A stretch of DNA of 64,000 nt. Source: an uncultured Aeromonadales bacterium. GTDB lineage: Bacteria > Pseudomonadota > Gammaproteobacteria > Enterobacterales > Succinivibrionaceae. The stretch is taken from NCBI GenBank assembly GCA_902782145.1, contig CACZLZ010000011.1, positions 1 through 64,000 of the forward strand. Reading direction: 5' to 3'. The notes under the pieces are model-generated. The model was not told the origin of the DNA. It worked only from the letters and a program-made list of their open reading frames with translations, and did no database searches. The number at the start of each line of letters is the position of its first letter. Position 1 is the first letter of the stretch. Positions 1 through 10,600 of the stretch are shown here, one piece after another. A program made the position numbers and the translations under genes.

Positions 1-146
1 CTGTTGTTATTGCTAGTTTTGGGGATCATTTCATCAATGGTTTCTATGATCCCAGATTCTTTTATGAATGCACCGACCATTCCGAGATGATGAATGGTTC
101 TGTGATAATATTTTTCACCAGCTCTATCTGTGAGCAATTCTTCCAT
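1..146 (-). mobile_element. IS1634-like transposase, N-terminal part, runs off window
   Basis: The minus strand reads an open frame from an ATG at 146 to the window edge, giving 48 residues beginning MEELLTDRAGEKYYHR and containing HHLGMVGAFIKESGIIETID. This resembles the N-terminal DUF4277-type region of IS1634-family transposases, which precedes the DDE catalytic domain. The catalytic part would lie outside the window, so whether the gene is intact cannot be judged. The frame stays open upstream of the ATG to about 231 without another ATG; a GGGG run just before the ATG is the only ribosome-site candidate. The family call rests on pattern memory only. Confidence 0.5.
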
Positions 147-359
147 GCTAGGACCCCAATTTAAAACAGTCCTGTCTATTTTAAAGAACAGATGAGCTAG
201 CACAATTAAAAAACGCTTAAAGTGATCCTTGTATCACATTTATGAAATATAATTTATTTTGTGATTAGGATCACTATTAATCTGTTTTCCAAACTGGTAG
301 AGTTAGGTACGGCCATGGTTTGCTTTCTCATTTAACTATGGTGAGAAAATATCCAATTT

Positions 360-665
360 TTAAGTGCGGAATGTAAGGTCAGATGATGTTTTGGCAAAGG
401 CATTGTCAACTGTTACACTGACCTTACGATCCTGTGCTTTTACCTCTTGAGAATTATCATTGTTTGCGGGCTGATCTTCAGCGCTTGGTGCGGACTTTTT
501 GGGACTTACCGAACTTTGAACTTCATTTAGTTTGGCTGAAAGATTCTTTGCCTGCTGGCTCAGTAAATACGTTTTGCTGAAAGTAAATTTCCCGTTTTTG
601 ATGGAACCAATTGTTTCTCTTGATCCCTTGCTTTTGCCAGTTACAGGATCCTTAGGAAGTTGATC
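360..665 (-). pseudogene. Fragment of a transposase-like protein, no start codon
   Basis: About 100 codons are open between a TGA at 666-668 and a TAA at 360-362. The segment contains KDPVTGKSKGSRETIGSIKN, similar in style to the N-terminal part of IS4/IS1634-type transposases, where a line such as 'TGK..RNK..IGK' is common. A polar, disordered tail follows. There is no ATG start, and the frame abuts the truncated ATPase reading frame, so this looks like a recombination joint between two unrelated genes. It could instead be the first part of the same disrupted transposase as at 1-146. No function is claimed. Confidence 0.3.
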
Positions 666-814
666 TCAATGAAGGAGGCAAAGGCCGCCCGGCCGCATTT
701 CCGGATGGAATGGGTTTTGCCCACCTGGCGTGCCCCGGTGATCAGCAGGGCTTTATCACTGCCGGTGAAAAAATCCCGGATCCTTTCCTCGATTTTGCGT
801 CTGACCTCAATCAT
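641..814 (-). pseudogene. Truncated AAA_14-type ATPase (58 residues left)
   Basis: A strong AGGAGG site lies seven bases before the ATG at 814. The product starts MIEVRRKIEERIRDFF and reaches a Walker A motif GARQVGKT followed by FIEINF. This is the beginning of the AAA_14/DUF4143 family of P-loop ATPases, normally about 400 residues. Here the frame stops at 641, shortly after the P-loop, where the sequence switches into the unrelated fragment at 360-665. The gene therefore cannot make a working ATPase. The repeat array at 882-1030 lies just upstream of its start. Confidence 0.6.
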
Positions 815-881
815 GGCGCGACCTCCTGACACGTCTGATGTTAGCACCTTCTTTCCGCTTCTTCATCATGCCGGAAGCCTG

Positions 882-1030
882 ATTTTGTCCTTCTTTTCCG
901 AGAAACTGAAAGGTGATTTGTCCGTTTATTCGCAGTATCGGAGATAGTTTTGTCCGCTTATTCTTAGTCTTGACGATGATTTTGTCCGCTTTTTCCGATC
1001 AGCTTGCGAGTCAAATGTCCGTTTATTCCG
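882..1030. repeat. Five-copy direct repeat array, ~32.5-bp period
   Basis: Five degenerate copies of TTTTGTCCGYTTATTCCG occur with their TGTCC core at 886, 919, 951, 983 and 1016. The spacings are 33, 32, 32 and 33 bases, about three helical turns. The sequence between the cores is not conserved, and the period is not a multiple of three, so this is not a coding repeat. It looks like phased protein-binding sites, such as a transposase end or an operator cluster. The core resembles the reverse complement of the array at 21595-21785. Confidence 0.6.
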
Positions 1031-1821
1031 GGCGTGAGGAACTGACGCAATAGAGGTGGTCATCTGCCGCAACTATATGTGAGCTTGGGTCAATGTGAGC
1101 TTGGGTCCTGCCAAACTCATGCCGGTGGCTCCGGGAGTGCAAAACTTCCCCTGAACTCCTGGGGCAGGGCCTGGGCGCTGATGGACAGATGCGTCCCCAG
1201 CACAACGGGATGTTATTTCATCTCTGCGAGTGCCAAGGGCCCGGGGGACAAAGACGCCGGATTGCGAATGCGGGCTGAGCGGGTTCTTACAGCGAGCCGG
1301 AGGCGACAGGCATCATCGGCACTGGATCCCATCCCAGAGGCGGGCAGGGTGGGCTCATACGCTGTGCCGGTGGCGCCTGCCTTCAATAGCACGGGATCCC
1401 AGAGCCGGGCAGGGCGGCCAGCAGTGCCGTGCTCCCATTCACCCCAGTTCCACCGCCACCTGGAGCCCGCCGAGATCGTTCTTCGCCGCCGGAACTTCTG
1501 CCCGGTCCTTTTTTCGTCCGGTATGGGATCTTATGATCGCGACCGTGGCAGGATCCCGGCGGATCTGTCAGATCCGGACAGTCTTTTTTGATTTGAATCA
1601 AACAACTGCCACCGGTGTTGAAATACAATCTTTCTTTCAGATTGTGCGCTGTTTCAGGTGCGGAGACTCTCCGTGCATGTCTGGGCGCTTTTTTTGGATC
1701 TGCTTGCCCACGTCCCGTCCCAGGCGCCCTTCCGGGGCATGATCCGGACGGGGTGGACTTCCGTTCAGGGGAAAGGCACAGATCCTGGCTTTCGGGTTCC
1801 TGGGATCTTGATGGGGTGATC
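1031..1821. other. GC-rich stretch without a convincing gene
   Basis: Open frames exist on both strands, but their translations look like out-of-frame GC-rich sequence and none has a good ribosome site. A 16-base direct duplication (TGTGAGCTTGGGTC with a short linker) lies at about 1077-1107, and a loose repeat of GGATCCCAGAG near 1330 and 1390. The segment probably carries the promoter and leader of the operon that starts at 1822, but I cannot place a promoter with confidence. Confidence 0.5.
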
Positions 1822-4467
1822 ATGGACAGAAAGAACAGTTTTGTTCCCGGCAAGCCCTTCTGCAAGTATGTGCGGAAGGATTATTTCCCCATCGGGGCGG
1901 CCAGTATCACCGTGAAGTCCATGGACACTCAGATCCTGGCCATCCTGAAGCGGAACATCCTCACCAACTGTTCCCGGGAGGTGGCCCGGGCACTGCTGGC
2001 CATGTTCTGCACCCAGAAGGAGACCAGCACCGAGATCCTGTGCTTCCCGCCCCGGGCCTTCACCAAGGTGAACACCATCGAGCGCCTGGTGGATCTCCCC
2101 CTGGATCGCCAGGAGGAATATCTGCGCCAGGTGCGGCAGAACCTCTGCTACATCAGCCATGAGGCCTCACGCCTCCTCCAGCGGAAGCCAGCACCGGATC
2201 GGGATCTGGTGACTGTGGTGCGCTTCCTCTATGATCACCGTTTCCGTGACGCCGACTGTTTGGGCCCGGCACTGCGCTTTCCCGGCCAGGAAAACATCTT
2301 CGTCATCAACGGCTATCCGGTGATCACCCTGTACGGCTATGTCCGGATCAGCCAGATCAACTGGGAACAGCATTCTGTCCTGCCCACCGGAGATCTGATC
2401 CCCGGCTTTGCCACCGGCAACTTTGATGATGGCAGGGGATCTGAACTGCCTCCTCCTGAAGATGAGACCGGCTGGGGCTCCTGGGAGGTTTCCCCGGACG
2501 GCGCCACCTGGGATGAGAGCGTGGGCAGCGCCGGCGGTGGTTTTGGTCTCAGCGGTGACGGCAGTGCCGGCTCCTCCTATGATCCCCAGGATCCCGGCTG
2601 GAACGGTGGCAGTTCCGGCTCCGGCGGTCCGGCAGATCACGGGCAGGGCGGCGACGGCAACAAGTTCCCTGGGGGACCGGATGTGTCCGGCTTCATGGGC
2701 AGCGGATCCCAAAGCTCTGGTTCAGAGCCCGGGACTGGGGGCGCTTTTGACGGGCCTGACACCGCAGGCTTCTCTTCCGGCACTGATCCGGAGAACTCCG
2801 GCGCTGACGGTCTCTCCGGCAGCGGCGGATCCTGGAATGCCGGGGTTCAGCATGGCCAGACTTTCTCTTTCGCTGACGGGGATCCCTCAGCATCCTCCCC
2901 GGATCCCTCCGGTGCGGGAACAGATCCGGCACCCGATCAGACCGGTCAGGCGGAAACTCCCCAGGGGGAGCGGAAATCCGTCCTGGAGGAGGAGAGTGCC
3001 CAGGACGGCGCCTCCGGCCGGAAGGCCTGGCGGATCTTTCTTTGGATCCTGCTTTTCCTGCTGCTGCTGGCCCTCCTGGCGCTGTTCCTGATCCCCCGTC
3101 CCGACGGCAGACCATTGATGACCTTCTTCACCGATCCGGATCCTGCGACTGTGACTGAGTCAGGCAGCCGGGATCCCTCTGGGCTTCCCGGATCTGGCAC
3201 CGGCAAAACCGATCCGGATCATGCCACCCCCGGTCTGACTCCGGATCAGGATCCCGCCTCCTCCCCTGGGACCCCCGGTGGCACCGGGAGCGTGCCGGCA
3301 GGGGATGCCCCTGGCGGGGACAAAACCAGCTCTGGCACCGGCACAGGATCTGAGCCTGGCACTGCTCCTGCCACCGGTCCCGCCGGAGAGCCTGTTCCCG
3401 GTGCCGGGGAAACTCCTGCCGGTACTCCTGCGGCACCCGGAACTCCGGGCTCTGAGGCTCTTCCCGGCTCCTCCGGGGAGGATCCTGGTCTGAGCCCCTC
3501 GGGGGATCCCGCGGTGATGCCCCTGACAGATCCCTCCCAGACAGGCACTCCCGGGGGGTGGCAGGATCCGGGACTACCTGATCCGGACGGCGGATCCGGC
3601 TATCCGGCCGGTCAGGATCCCGCCGGCGGGATCAGCACTGCTGATCCTGCGGAACCCGCCCTGGCTCCGGATGCCGGACAGCCCGGGGGCGGCGGATCCC
3701 AGGATCCGGCCATGAGCCAGGATCCCGGATCCGGACCGGGACTGGCGGAGACCTCCAGCAATCCCGCATCCCCCAACACCGAGATCCTGCCCTCCCAGGA
3801 GACCGCCCCGGTCTCTCCGGAGTTATGGACTGCTGAGCCTGCCGGAGATCCGGACACCGGATCCGCATATCCTGTGGCTCCTGACGGCATGCCCGAGGGC
3901 ACAGATGATCCTGTCCGGCAGCTGACTCCCCCAGCCACGGATCCCGTCTCTTCCGATCCTCCCCCGGCCGCTCCTTCCTCCGGCGTCCCTGCCGGCGGGC
4001 AGGAGACCGGATCCGGCGCCGGGAAGACTGGCCGCGCCGCCCCCGGGGGAGCCGGGGATCCCGCCATGACGCCTCCGGCAGGCTCCGCAGCCCCGACCTC
4101 CGCTGCTCCCGCCTCCGGCACGCCTTCCGGGGATCCGGGCGCCGCTGCCGGTGAGTCCGGCACCCAGTCCGGGGAGCCTGCCTCCAAGGGGCGCTTTGCC
4201 CTCTTTGCCTCCAACGAGTACACCTACACCCTGGAGCAGGTCAAGGACAGCATTTACCAGCTGCGGCTGGATCACAAGACCGACAGCAGCAAGAGCTGCC
4301 GGGCCGTGGCGGAGCACATGGGAGGCGGGGAATACAAGATCAGTGAAAATCACTGCCAGAGCAGTTACATGCCCTCCTATATGAAATGCGGCTCCGAGTA
4401 CTGCACCTTTGTGGACGGGAGCAGCCGGGAGACGCCCTTCTACATCAAGGTCAGGAGAGCCCGGTGA
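1822..4467 (+). CDS. SrfA-position single-pass membrane protein with long disordered segments
   Basis: 881 residues from the ATG at 1822, which I prefer to an in-frame GTG at 1615 because a GGGG-containing ribosome site precedes it and the upstream codons look non-coding. The layout is an ordered N-terminal domain (about 1-190), a Gly/Ser/Asp-rich linker (about 200-395), one strong membrane helix (about 402-424, leucine-rich), some 370 residues of Pro/Gly/Asp/Ser low complexity, and a compact C-terminal domain of about 95 residues with four cysteines. It is the first gene before srfB and srfC, the place srfA holds in the Salmonella srfABC operon. I cannot confirm sequence homology to SrfA. 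The disordered half after the helix could span the periplasm, or, with opposite topology, reach into the cytoplasm. Confidence 0.6.
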   Translation: MDRKNSFVPGKPFCKYVRKDYFPIGAASITVKSMDTQILAILKRNILTNCSREVARALLAMFCTQKETSTEILCFPPRAFTKVNTIERLVDLPLDRQEEYLRQVRQNLCYISHEASRLLQRKPAPDRDLVTVVRFLYDHRFRDADCLGPALRFPGQENIFVINGYPVITLYGYVRISQINWEQHSVLPTGDLIPGFATGNFDDGRGSELPPPEDETGWGSWEVSPDGATWDESVGSAGGGFGLSGDGSAGSSYDPQDPGWNGGSSGSGGPADHGQGGDGNKFPGGPDVSGFMGSGSQSSGSEPGTGGAFDGPDTAGFSSGTDPENSGADGLSGSGGSWNAGVQHGQTFSFADGDPSASSPDPSGAGTDPAPDQTGQAETPQGERKSVLEEESAQDGASGRKAWRIFLWILLFLLLLALLALFLIPRPDGRPLMTFFTDPDPATVTESGSRDPSGLPGSGTGKTDPDHATPGLTPDQDPASSPGTPGGTGSVPAGDAPGGDKTSSGTGTGSEPGTAPATGPAGEPVPGAGETPAGTPAAPGTPGSEALPGSSGEDPGLSPSGDPAVMPLTDPSQTGTPGGWQDPGLPDPDGGSGYPAGQDPAGGISTADPAEPALAPDAGQPGGGGSQDPAMSQDPGSGPGLAETSSNPASPNTEILPSQETAPVSPELWTAEPAGDPDTGSAYPVAPDGMPEGTDDPVRQLTPPATDPVSSDPPPAAPSSGVPAGGQETGSGAGKTGRAAPGGAGDPAMTPPAGSAAPTSAAPASGTPSGDPGAAAGESGTQSGEPASKGRFALFASNEYTYTLEQVKDSIYQLRLDHKTDSSKSCRAVAEHMGGGEYKISENHCQSSYMPSYMKCGSEYCTFVDGSSRETPFYIKVRRAR

Positions 4468-4517
4468 CTTTCCGGTGATCCGGCAGCCCAGGATGGAATT
4501 CACAGCAGGGGAAGAAC

Positions 4518-7500
4518 ATGATACCCGAACAGCCCAAAAACCTTGACCGGAAGCACCTGGTGCAGAACACCGGGATCCAGTTCCTGGATCTGGATCTGGT
4601 GCTTTCCGCACCGGTCCGCGCCCGGCACGATAACGGCTACTTCAGCCGGGATCTGCACCTGATCACCCGGAAGAACCAGCGGAACCTGGGGGATGACGCC
4701 CCCTGGAGCGCAGCCGGAACCCCGGAGTGGGATCTGGAAAGCGACTACTATGACGAGACCCTCTGCTGTCCCGCCACCGCCGAGCGGGAGACCGCCGCCC
4801 ACCGGTTGCTCCTGGAGGACACCCTGCAGATCTTCGCCGGGAAGTGGCTGCCCATGCCCTTTTTCCTGAAGCTGGACGATGCCCGGGGCTACCAGGCCCT
4901 GCCCCGGCTGTGGTGCCGGGGCTATCTCACCCCCCTGGATTTGGAGGCCGGGCGCTACCGCCTGGTGCTGGCCTTTGACACCCGCACCATTCCCCAGAGC
5001 GACCGGGACAACGCCCGGCTCAAGGATCTGTTCCTCAGCGAGCAGTTTGTGGTGTCCTCAGCTCGCTATGAGCTGTGCCGCTCCCTGAGCATGATCATGT
5101 CCTTCGCTGAGAAGGAGCCGGTGGTGGACAACTGGATCCTGGAGCTGTGGAAGGATCATGCGGCGCGTCAGGGTCTGGGCGCCCGGTTCCGGCAGAACTT
5201 CCTGACCGACAAGCTGTACCGGGCCCACTACTACCAGCTGCTGTTCCTGCTCACGGATCCCCTGGCGGTGAAGGTGCCGGAGCTTTCCGTCACCGCCTTC
5301 GGGGAAGCAGATCCCGCCAATCCCCCGGTCCGGGTGAACCTGGCACTGGATATCGGCAACTCCCGGATCTGCGGCCTCATGTATGAGACCCACGGGGATG
5401 ACACCGAGGGGATCAAAAACCGCTACCGGGTTCAGATCCGGGACTTCACCCACCCGGAGCAGGTGTATGACGAGCCCTTCCCCAGCTGCGTGGAGTTCGC
5501 TTATCCCTCCTTTGACCGCTATGTCAGCGATCTCCAGGACAACTGCTTCCAGTGGTGCTCCATGGTCCGGGTGGGGGAGGAGGCCCAGCGCCTGTCCTGG
5601 AACCTGGAGGGCAGCGAGGGCACCAGCGGTATGTCCAGCCCCAAGCGCTACCTGTGGGACACCGACGACTATGCCCCGGGGTGGAAGGTGAACCCCACCT
5701 CCGCCTGGGGACATGAGGAGGATCGGGCTCTGATCCAGCCCTGCAGCAACCATGTCACCAGCTCCGGGGAGCTGATTGAGCCCGGCTCCTGTGATCTGTC
5801 CCAGGCGGTGTACACCAATTACAGCCGGAGCAGTGTCATGGCCCTGCTGGTGAACGAGGTCATCGCCCAGGTGGCCTGCCAGATCAACAGCATCGGGGAG
5901 CGCTCCTGCCACGCGGATGAGAAGTGCCCCCGGATCCTGGGACACCTGGTGTTCACGGTGCCCACGGCCATGCCGCCCCAGGAGGTGGAGATCTTCCGCC
6001 GCCGGGTGGATCAGGGGATCAAACTGTACTGGATCGCCATGGGGTGGCTCCGGGCGGAGGAGAACGAGGAGGGAGATCTGGAGATCTGCCCCGACGTGTG
6101 GCCGCCCCTGCCGGAGGTGACCATCAAGTATGACGAGGCCATCTGCAGCCAGATCGTCTATCTGTACAACGAGCTCCAGTTCCGCTTTGCCGGCCACTTC
6201 AATTATTTTAGGGAGATCATGTCCCGCTCCCAGGGCAGCCGGATCAGCGTGGCCACCGTGGACTTCGGCGGGGGCACCACGGACTTTGTGATCAACGACT
6301 TTGTCACGGAGGATGCGGCCATTGACTCCTTCCGGCCGGAGCAGCGCTTCACCGAGAGCTTCCGCATTGCCGGGGACGATCTGCTGCTGGAGCTGGTGCG
6401 GGAGTTTGTCCTGCCCTCCATCAGCGCCTACTGCTGCCGGGAGCTGGGGCTTCCGGAGGGAGCGGTGAATGATCTGCTCCTGGATCGGCTGGGAGTTCAT
6501 TCCCGGGACAAGACCATCCAGGCCCAGACCTTCAAGAAGCACCTGACACTGCAGCTCTTCTATCCTCTGGCCCTGGCCCTGATCCGGGCCTACCAGGACT
6601 ACGGCACCGACGCCTTCCAGGATCCCAGCGGCCGCACCTTTGCCGAGATCCTGCGCCCGCCCTTCTCCGCCGAGTGCCATGAGGTGACCCCCCAGGTGCT
6701 GGCCTACATCAACTCGGGCTTCAGGAACCTGTCCGGGAAGGACTCCTTTGACGTGATGCAGGTGCCCCTGCAGGCCGACTTCGTGTCCATCCACACCGCC
6801 TTTGTCACCTGCAATCGCTATGATCTGTGCTGCCGGGTGATCCGTTATATCACCGAGATCATCAACCGCAGCCGGTGCGACGTGGTGCTGCTGTCCGGCC
6901 GGCTTTCCAAACTGCCCGGGATCCTGTCCGCCTTCCGGAACCGGCTGATGATCGCCCCGGAGCGCATTGTCCGGCTTTCGGATCTGACCATGGGCGCCTG
7001 GTATCCCTATGCCGTCTCCGGGCGCATTGAGGATCCCAAGACCGCCGTGGCCATGGGGGCCCTGATGCTGCTGTCCTGCAACCTGGGGAAGGTGGAGAAC
7101 TTCTACATCAAGCTGGGGGACAATGTGAAGCTGAAGTCCTCCGTGCATTACATCGGCAAGCTGGACTCCGGGGGCAGCACCATCGCCGAGGGGGATGTCT
7201 ACTACCGGGAGGTGGATCTGGACAGCCCCTCCTATGTGTTCCGGGAGAAGTTCCGGATCCCCGGGCGGATCACCCTGGGCTACCGATCCATGCCTGTGGA
7301 GCGCTGGCCCGCCAGCCCCCTGTACAAGATCATCCTGTCCGATGAACTGGCCCGGAACATCAACGAGGTCAGCAACGGCTACCTGGAGCTCACCCTGGCC
7401 CGGAAGGAGAATGACGACGCCCGGGGTCAGGGGGATCGGTATCTTAGGGACAGCCTGGTGCTCCAGGGCACCGCCCGGGCCGGCAGCCGGGAGCTGGAGG

Positions 7501-7619
7501 TCAGTTCAGATCCGGAGGATCCCGGGAGGAATGTGTTCCTGAAGCTGTGCACCATGCCCTTCCGGGCGGACGGCGCGGCGGTTTACTGGCTGGACAGCGG
7601 ATGTGTGAAGGATGAGTGA
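4518..7619 (+). CDS. srfB: SrfB family protein, actin/Hsp70-fold ATPase
   Basis: 1033 residues; the ATG follows an AGGGGAAG ribosome site. The N-terminus has the SrfB-like line NTGIQFLDLDLVL. The actin/Hsp70 nucleotide-binding motifs are visible: phosphate 1 ALDIGNS (about 276-282), phosphate 2 DFGGGTTD (582-589) and an adenosine-type motif LLSGRLSKLPGI (791-802). The family length is about 1000 residues, so the gene is complete. SrfB is known as the second gene of the SsrB-regulated srfABC operon of Salmonella; its biochemical role is unsettled, and cytoplasmic ATP-driven assembly is an inference from the fold. Its stop overlaps the GTG start of the next gene, indicating translational coupling. 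It is GC-rich and GATC-rich like its neighbours. Confidence 0.85.
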   Translation: MIPEQPKNLDRKHLVQNTGIQFLDLDLVLSAPVRARHDNGYFSRDLHLITRKNQRNLGDDAPWSAAGTPEWDLESDYYDETLCCPATAERETAAHRLLLEDTLQIFAGKWLPMPFFLKLDDARGYQALPRLWCRGYLTPLDLEAGRYRLVLAFDTRTIPQSDRDNARLKDLFLSEQFVVSSARYELCRSLSMIMSFAEKEPVVDNWILELWKDHAARQGLGARFRQNFLTDKLYRAHYYQLLFLLTDPLAVKVPELSVTAFGEADPANPPVRVNLALDIGNSRICGLMYETHGDDTEGIKNRYRVQIRDFTHPEQVYDEPFPSCVEFAYPSFDRYVSDLQDNCFQWCSMVRVGEEAQRLSWNLEGSEGTSGMSSPKRYLWDTDDYAPGWKVNPTSAWGHEEDRALIQPCSNHVTSSGELIEPGSCDLSQAVYTNYSRSSVMALLVNEVIAQVACQINSIGERSCHADEKCPRILGHLVFTVPTAMPPQEVEIFRRRVDQGIKLYWIAMGWLRAEENEEGDLEICPDVWPPLPEVTIKYDEAICSQIVYLYNELQFRFAGHFNYFREIMSRSQGSRISVATVDFGGGTTDFVINDFVTEDAAIDSFRPEQRFTESFRIAGDDLLLELVREFVLPSISAYCCRELGLPEGAVNDLLLDRLGVHSRDKTIQAQTFKKHLTLQLFYPLALALIRAYQDYGTDAFQDPSGRTFAEILRPPFSAECHEVTPQVLAYINSGFRNLSGKDSFDVMQVPLQADFVSIHTAFVTCNRYDLCCRVIRYITEIINRSRCDVVLLSGRLSKLPGILSAFRNRLMIAPERIVRLSDLTMGAWYPYAVSGRIEDPKTAVAMGALMLLSCNLGKVENFYIKLGDNVKLKSSVHYIGKLDSGGSTIAEGDVYYREVDLDSPSYVFREKFRIPGRITLGYRSMPVERWPASPLYKIILSDELARNINEVSNGYLELTLARKENDDARGQGDRYLRDSLVLQGTARAGSRELEVSSDPEDPGRNVFLKLCTMPFRADGAAVYWLDSGCVKDE

Positions 7620-10600
7620 AAATGAACAGTGAGTTTGCGCGTCTGATGGGATCCTGGGAGCAGTTCCAGGATCTGGTCCGGGAGACCGGGGACTGGCTGG
7701 AGGACGCTGCCGGCACCAGCCGCCGGGTGGCGGGGGAACTGCCGGAAACCCGCAATGTGCTCCGGGAGGGGATCCGCAGCAGCCAGGTGATGCTCCGGGC
7801 CTGCCGGGCCAATCCCGGGATCGGGATCTTCGGCCCCTCCCAGGTGGGCAAGTCCTACCTGGTGTCCGCCTTCGCCTCCTCAGAGGACAACCGGCTCCAT
7901 GCCATGATCGGCGGCCAGGATCGGGATTTCATACGGGAGATCAACCCCCAGGGATCTGGCAAGGAGTCCACGGGCCTGGTGACCCGCTTCACCTCCGACA
8001 GCCGCTTCGGCAGCCAGAGCCGGGATTTCCCGGTGCGCCTGGAGCTCCTGTCCGAGGGGGATCTGGTGATGATCCTGGTGAACTCCTACTTCAGCGACTT
8101 CAAGGACAGCCAGTCGGAGATCTGGAAGGAGCGGGAAGCGTGCCGTCAGCGCTTTCAGGAGTTCCGCCTTGCCGCCACCGGGAAGGAGACGGTGGAGGGC
8201 CCGGATCGGGACCGGATCCGCAGCGAGATCGCCGCGGTCTCCCGCTATGTGAAGGCGGAGCATCCCTATCTCCATGAGATCCTGGGGGAGGAGTTCTGGG
8301 ATCACGGGGAGTCCGTGGTCTCGGGCATGGATCTGGAGCACCGGGCCGGCTATTACGCCATTCTCTGGAACTGCCTGGATCCCTTCACCGAGCTGTTCCG
8401 GAAGCTGGCCGGGAAAATTGAGGAACTGGGGACGGGCACCTTTGCCGCCTCGGAGAACGCCCTGATCCGGCCCCAGGAGCAGTCCCGCTCCATCATCAAT
8501 GTGGACGCTTTGAACCTGGTCTTTGATCCCGAGTGCCCCCTGGATGTGAAGATCCGGGGTGAGAGCGGAAGGGTCCAGAGCATCAACCCAGGGATCCTGG
8601 CCGCCCTCACTGCGGAGGTGGTGATCCCCGTCCGGAACCCCCGGATCCCCATGATCAGCCATGTGGATCTCCTGGATTTCCCGGGGTACCGGAGCCGCCT
8701 GGCCGCCGATCCCGGGATGGTGTCCCCGGGGGGACGGGGAACTTCCGGGAGGGGCACCTCCGGGCGTGGGGCCTCCGGGAGGGGCTCCTCTGGAATGGGC
8801 TCCACCGGAAGGGACGCCTCCGGAAGGGAGGATGAGACCGGAGCCAGGGCTGATGTCATGCAGTTCTTCCTCCGGGGCAAGGTGTCCTATCTCTTCCAGA
8901 AGTACACCGACGGCTACCTGATGAATGCCCTTATTGTGTGCACCAGCGCCGATGCCCAGGTGGAGAACACGGATATCCGGAAGGTGATCTCCTCCTGGAT
9001 CAGCCGGACCCAGGGCAGTGATCCCCAGGAGCGCTCCCGGCGGAAATCCGGCTTCTTCTGGGCTCTGACCAAGTTTGACAAGCGGATCTCCAGCGATCTG
9101 GACAAGGACGCCCTGGAGTACGGCCGGTCGGGACTCCTGCACCAGACGGTGCTGGAACGCTTTGAATCCGAGGAGTGGTTCCGGAACTGGGACGGCTCCC
9201 GGGATCGGCCCCAGCCCTTCAGGAATATCATCCTGGTCAGGAAGCCCGGCACCAGCGACTGTGCGTTCATGGAGAAGCGGAAGGACAGCACCGTGGAGCG
9301 GGGGCTGATTGAGAAGGGGATCGTCTCCCAGTATAAGGATCTCATTGACAGCATGCGCAGCCGCTTCATCCGGGATGATGACGTGAACCGCTATGTCCGG
9401 GAGCCGGCGGAGGCGTGGGATGCCATGATCAGCCCCAATGACGGGGGCCTCAACCGGGCCGGGCGCCTGGTGGAGGAGGTGGACATGGACTCCCTGAAGC
9501 TCAGCGCCGTCCGCCGGGGCCTCCGATTGGGCATTGAGGAGATCCTCCGGCGCATCGGGAAATGGGTGGAGTCGGATGATGACGCCATGCGCCAGAAGAA
9601 GCAGAAGCGCACTGCCATCGCCTTGTTCAACTATTTCAAGGCCAACCAGCTCTACACCGAGGAGCTGGGGGATATCCTGTCCCTCTTCACCCCGGATCAG
9701 AGCTTCATCCGCAACGCCTATGACAACGCCATGAGCGCCAACGATCTGCGGAATTACCACATGGATCGGGAGGCCGCCCCCGGGGGCAGCGGGGGTGCAG
9801 GGACCTTCGGGGACATCGGAGCCGACGGATCTGGAGTGGCCAGCGGTGGCGGTGGCTCTGACAGTGGCTATGGCAGCAGTGGCGGCGGCAAGGGAAAGGG
9901 CCAGGGAAAGGGAAAGATCAGCCGGAAGGACGGCGGCTCCGGCGGGGCGTCCCTTACTCCTCCATCATCCTATGATCGGGACAATGGTGATCTGGGCATG
10001 TTCCCGGACAGTTCCTCCTTGGCTATGAACCTCACCGATGAGGAACTGGATGACTTCGATTTTGACATGGACGCCTTTGTCACTCCTGCCACTGCGGCGC
10101 CTGCCGAGGCGGCTTCTGACGGGGACGGTCAGACGGCACCGGTCCAGGCCACCAAAGTCTCCCCTGGTGACCGGATTTATGAGAGCTGGTGCCGGTGGCT
10201 CCGGGAACTCCCCGGATCCCTTAGGGCAAGGAAACTGCTGCCCCGGTTTGATCCCCGGATCCTGGATCTCATGGCTGCGGAGATCATCACCTATTCCCGG
10301 CAGGCCGGGCTCCGGGAGAAACTCATCAGCCAGGTGGAGCTTATTGAGCGCCGCACTGATCGGAGGGAGCATGCGGCCCAGGTGATCCAGATGGCCGTGG
10401 CGGCCCTGATCTCAGACTTCGTGTTCTCCTGCGGCGACAAACTTCCCCGGCAGCCTGAGGCGCCCCTGGACAAGTTTGGCAATCCCAAGCTGGAGCAGAA
10501 CGTGTCCGATGACTCCCGGACACTGTTCATGAAGTGGTTCCCGGTGTTCAAGGAAGTGGTGACTGAGGTCAACGCCGGATCTGATCAGGAGCATGAGCTT

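Noticed and set aside
1079-1865. Protein genes of up to 170 residues on both strands
   Set aside because: Overlapping frames with Arg/Pro/Gly-rich, non-protein-like translations and no ribosome sites; typical shadows of GC-rich DNA.
5058-7148. A 696-residue protein antisense to srfB
   Set aside because: The translation is His/Gly/Pro/Leu-rich with no domain, and srfB on the other strand has clear motifs over the same stretch.
7880-9760. A 626-residue protein antisense to srfC
   Set aside because: Same reason: the codon-mirror of a real GC-rich gene with conserved motifs.
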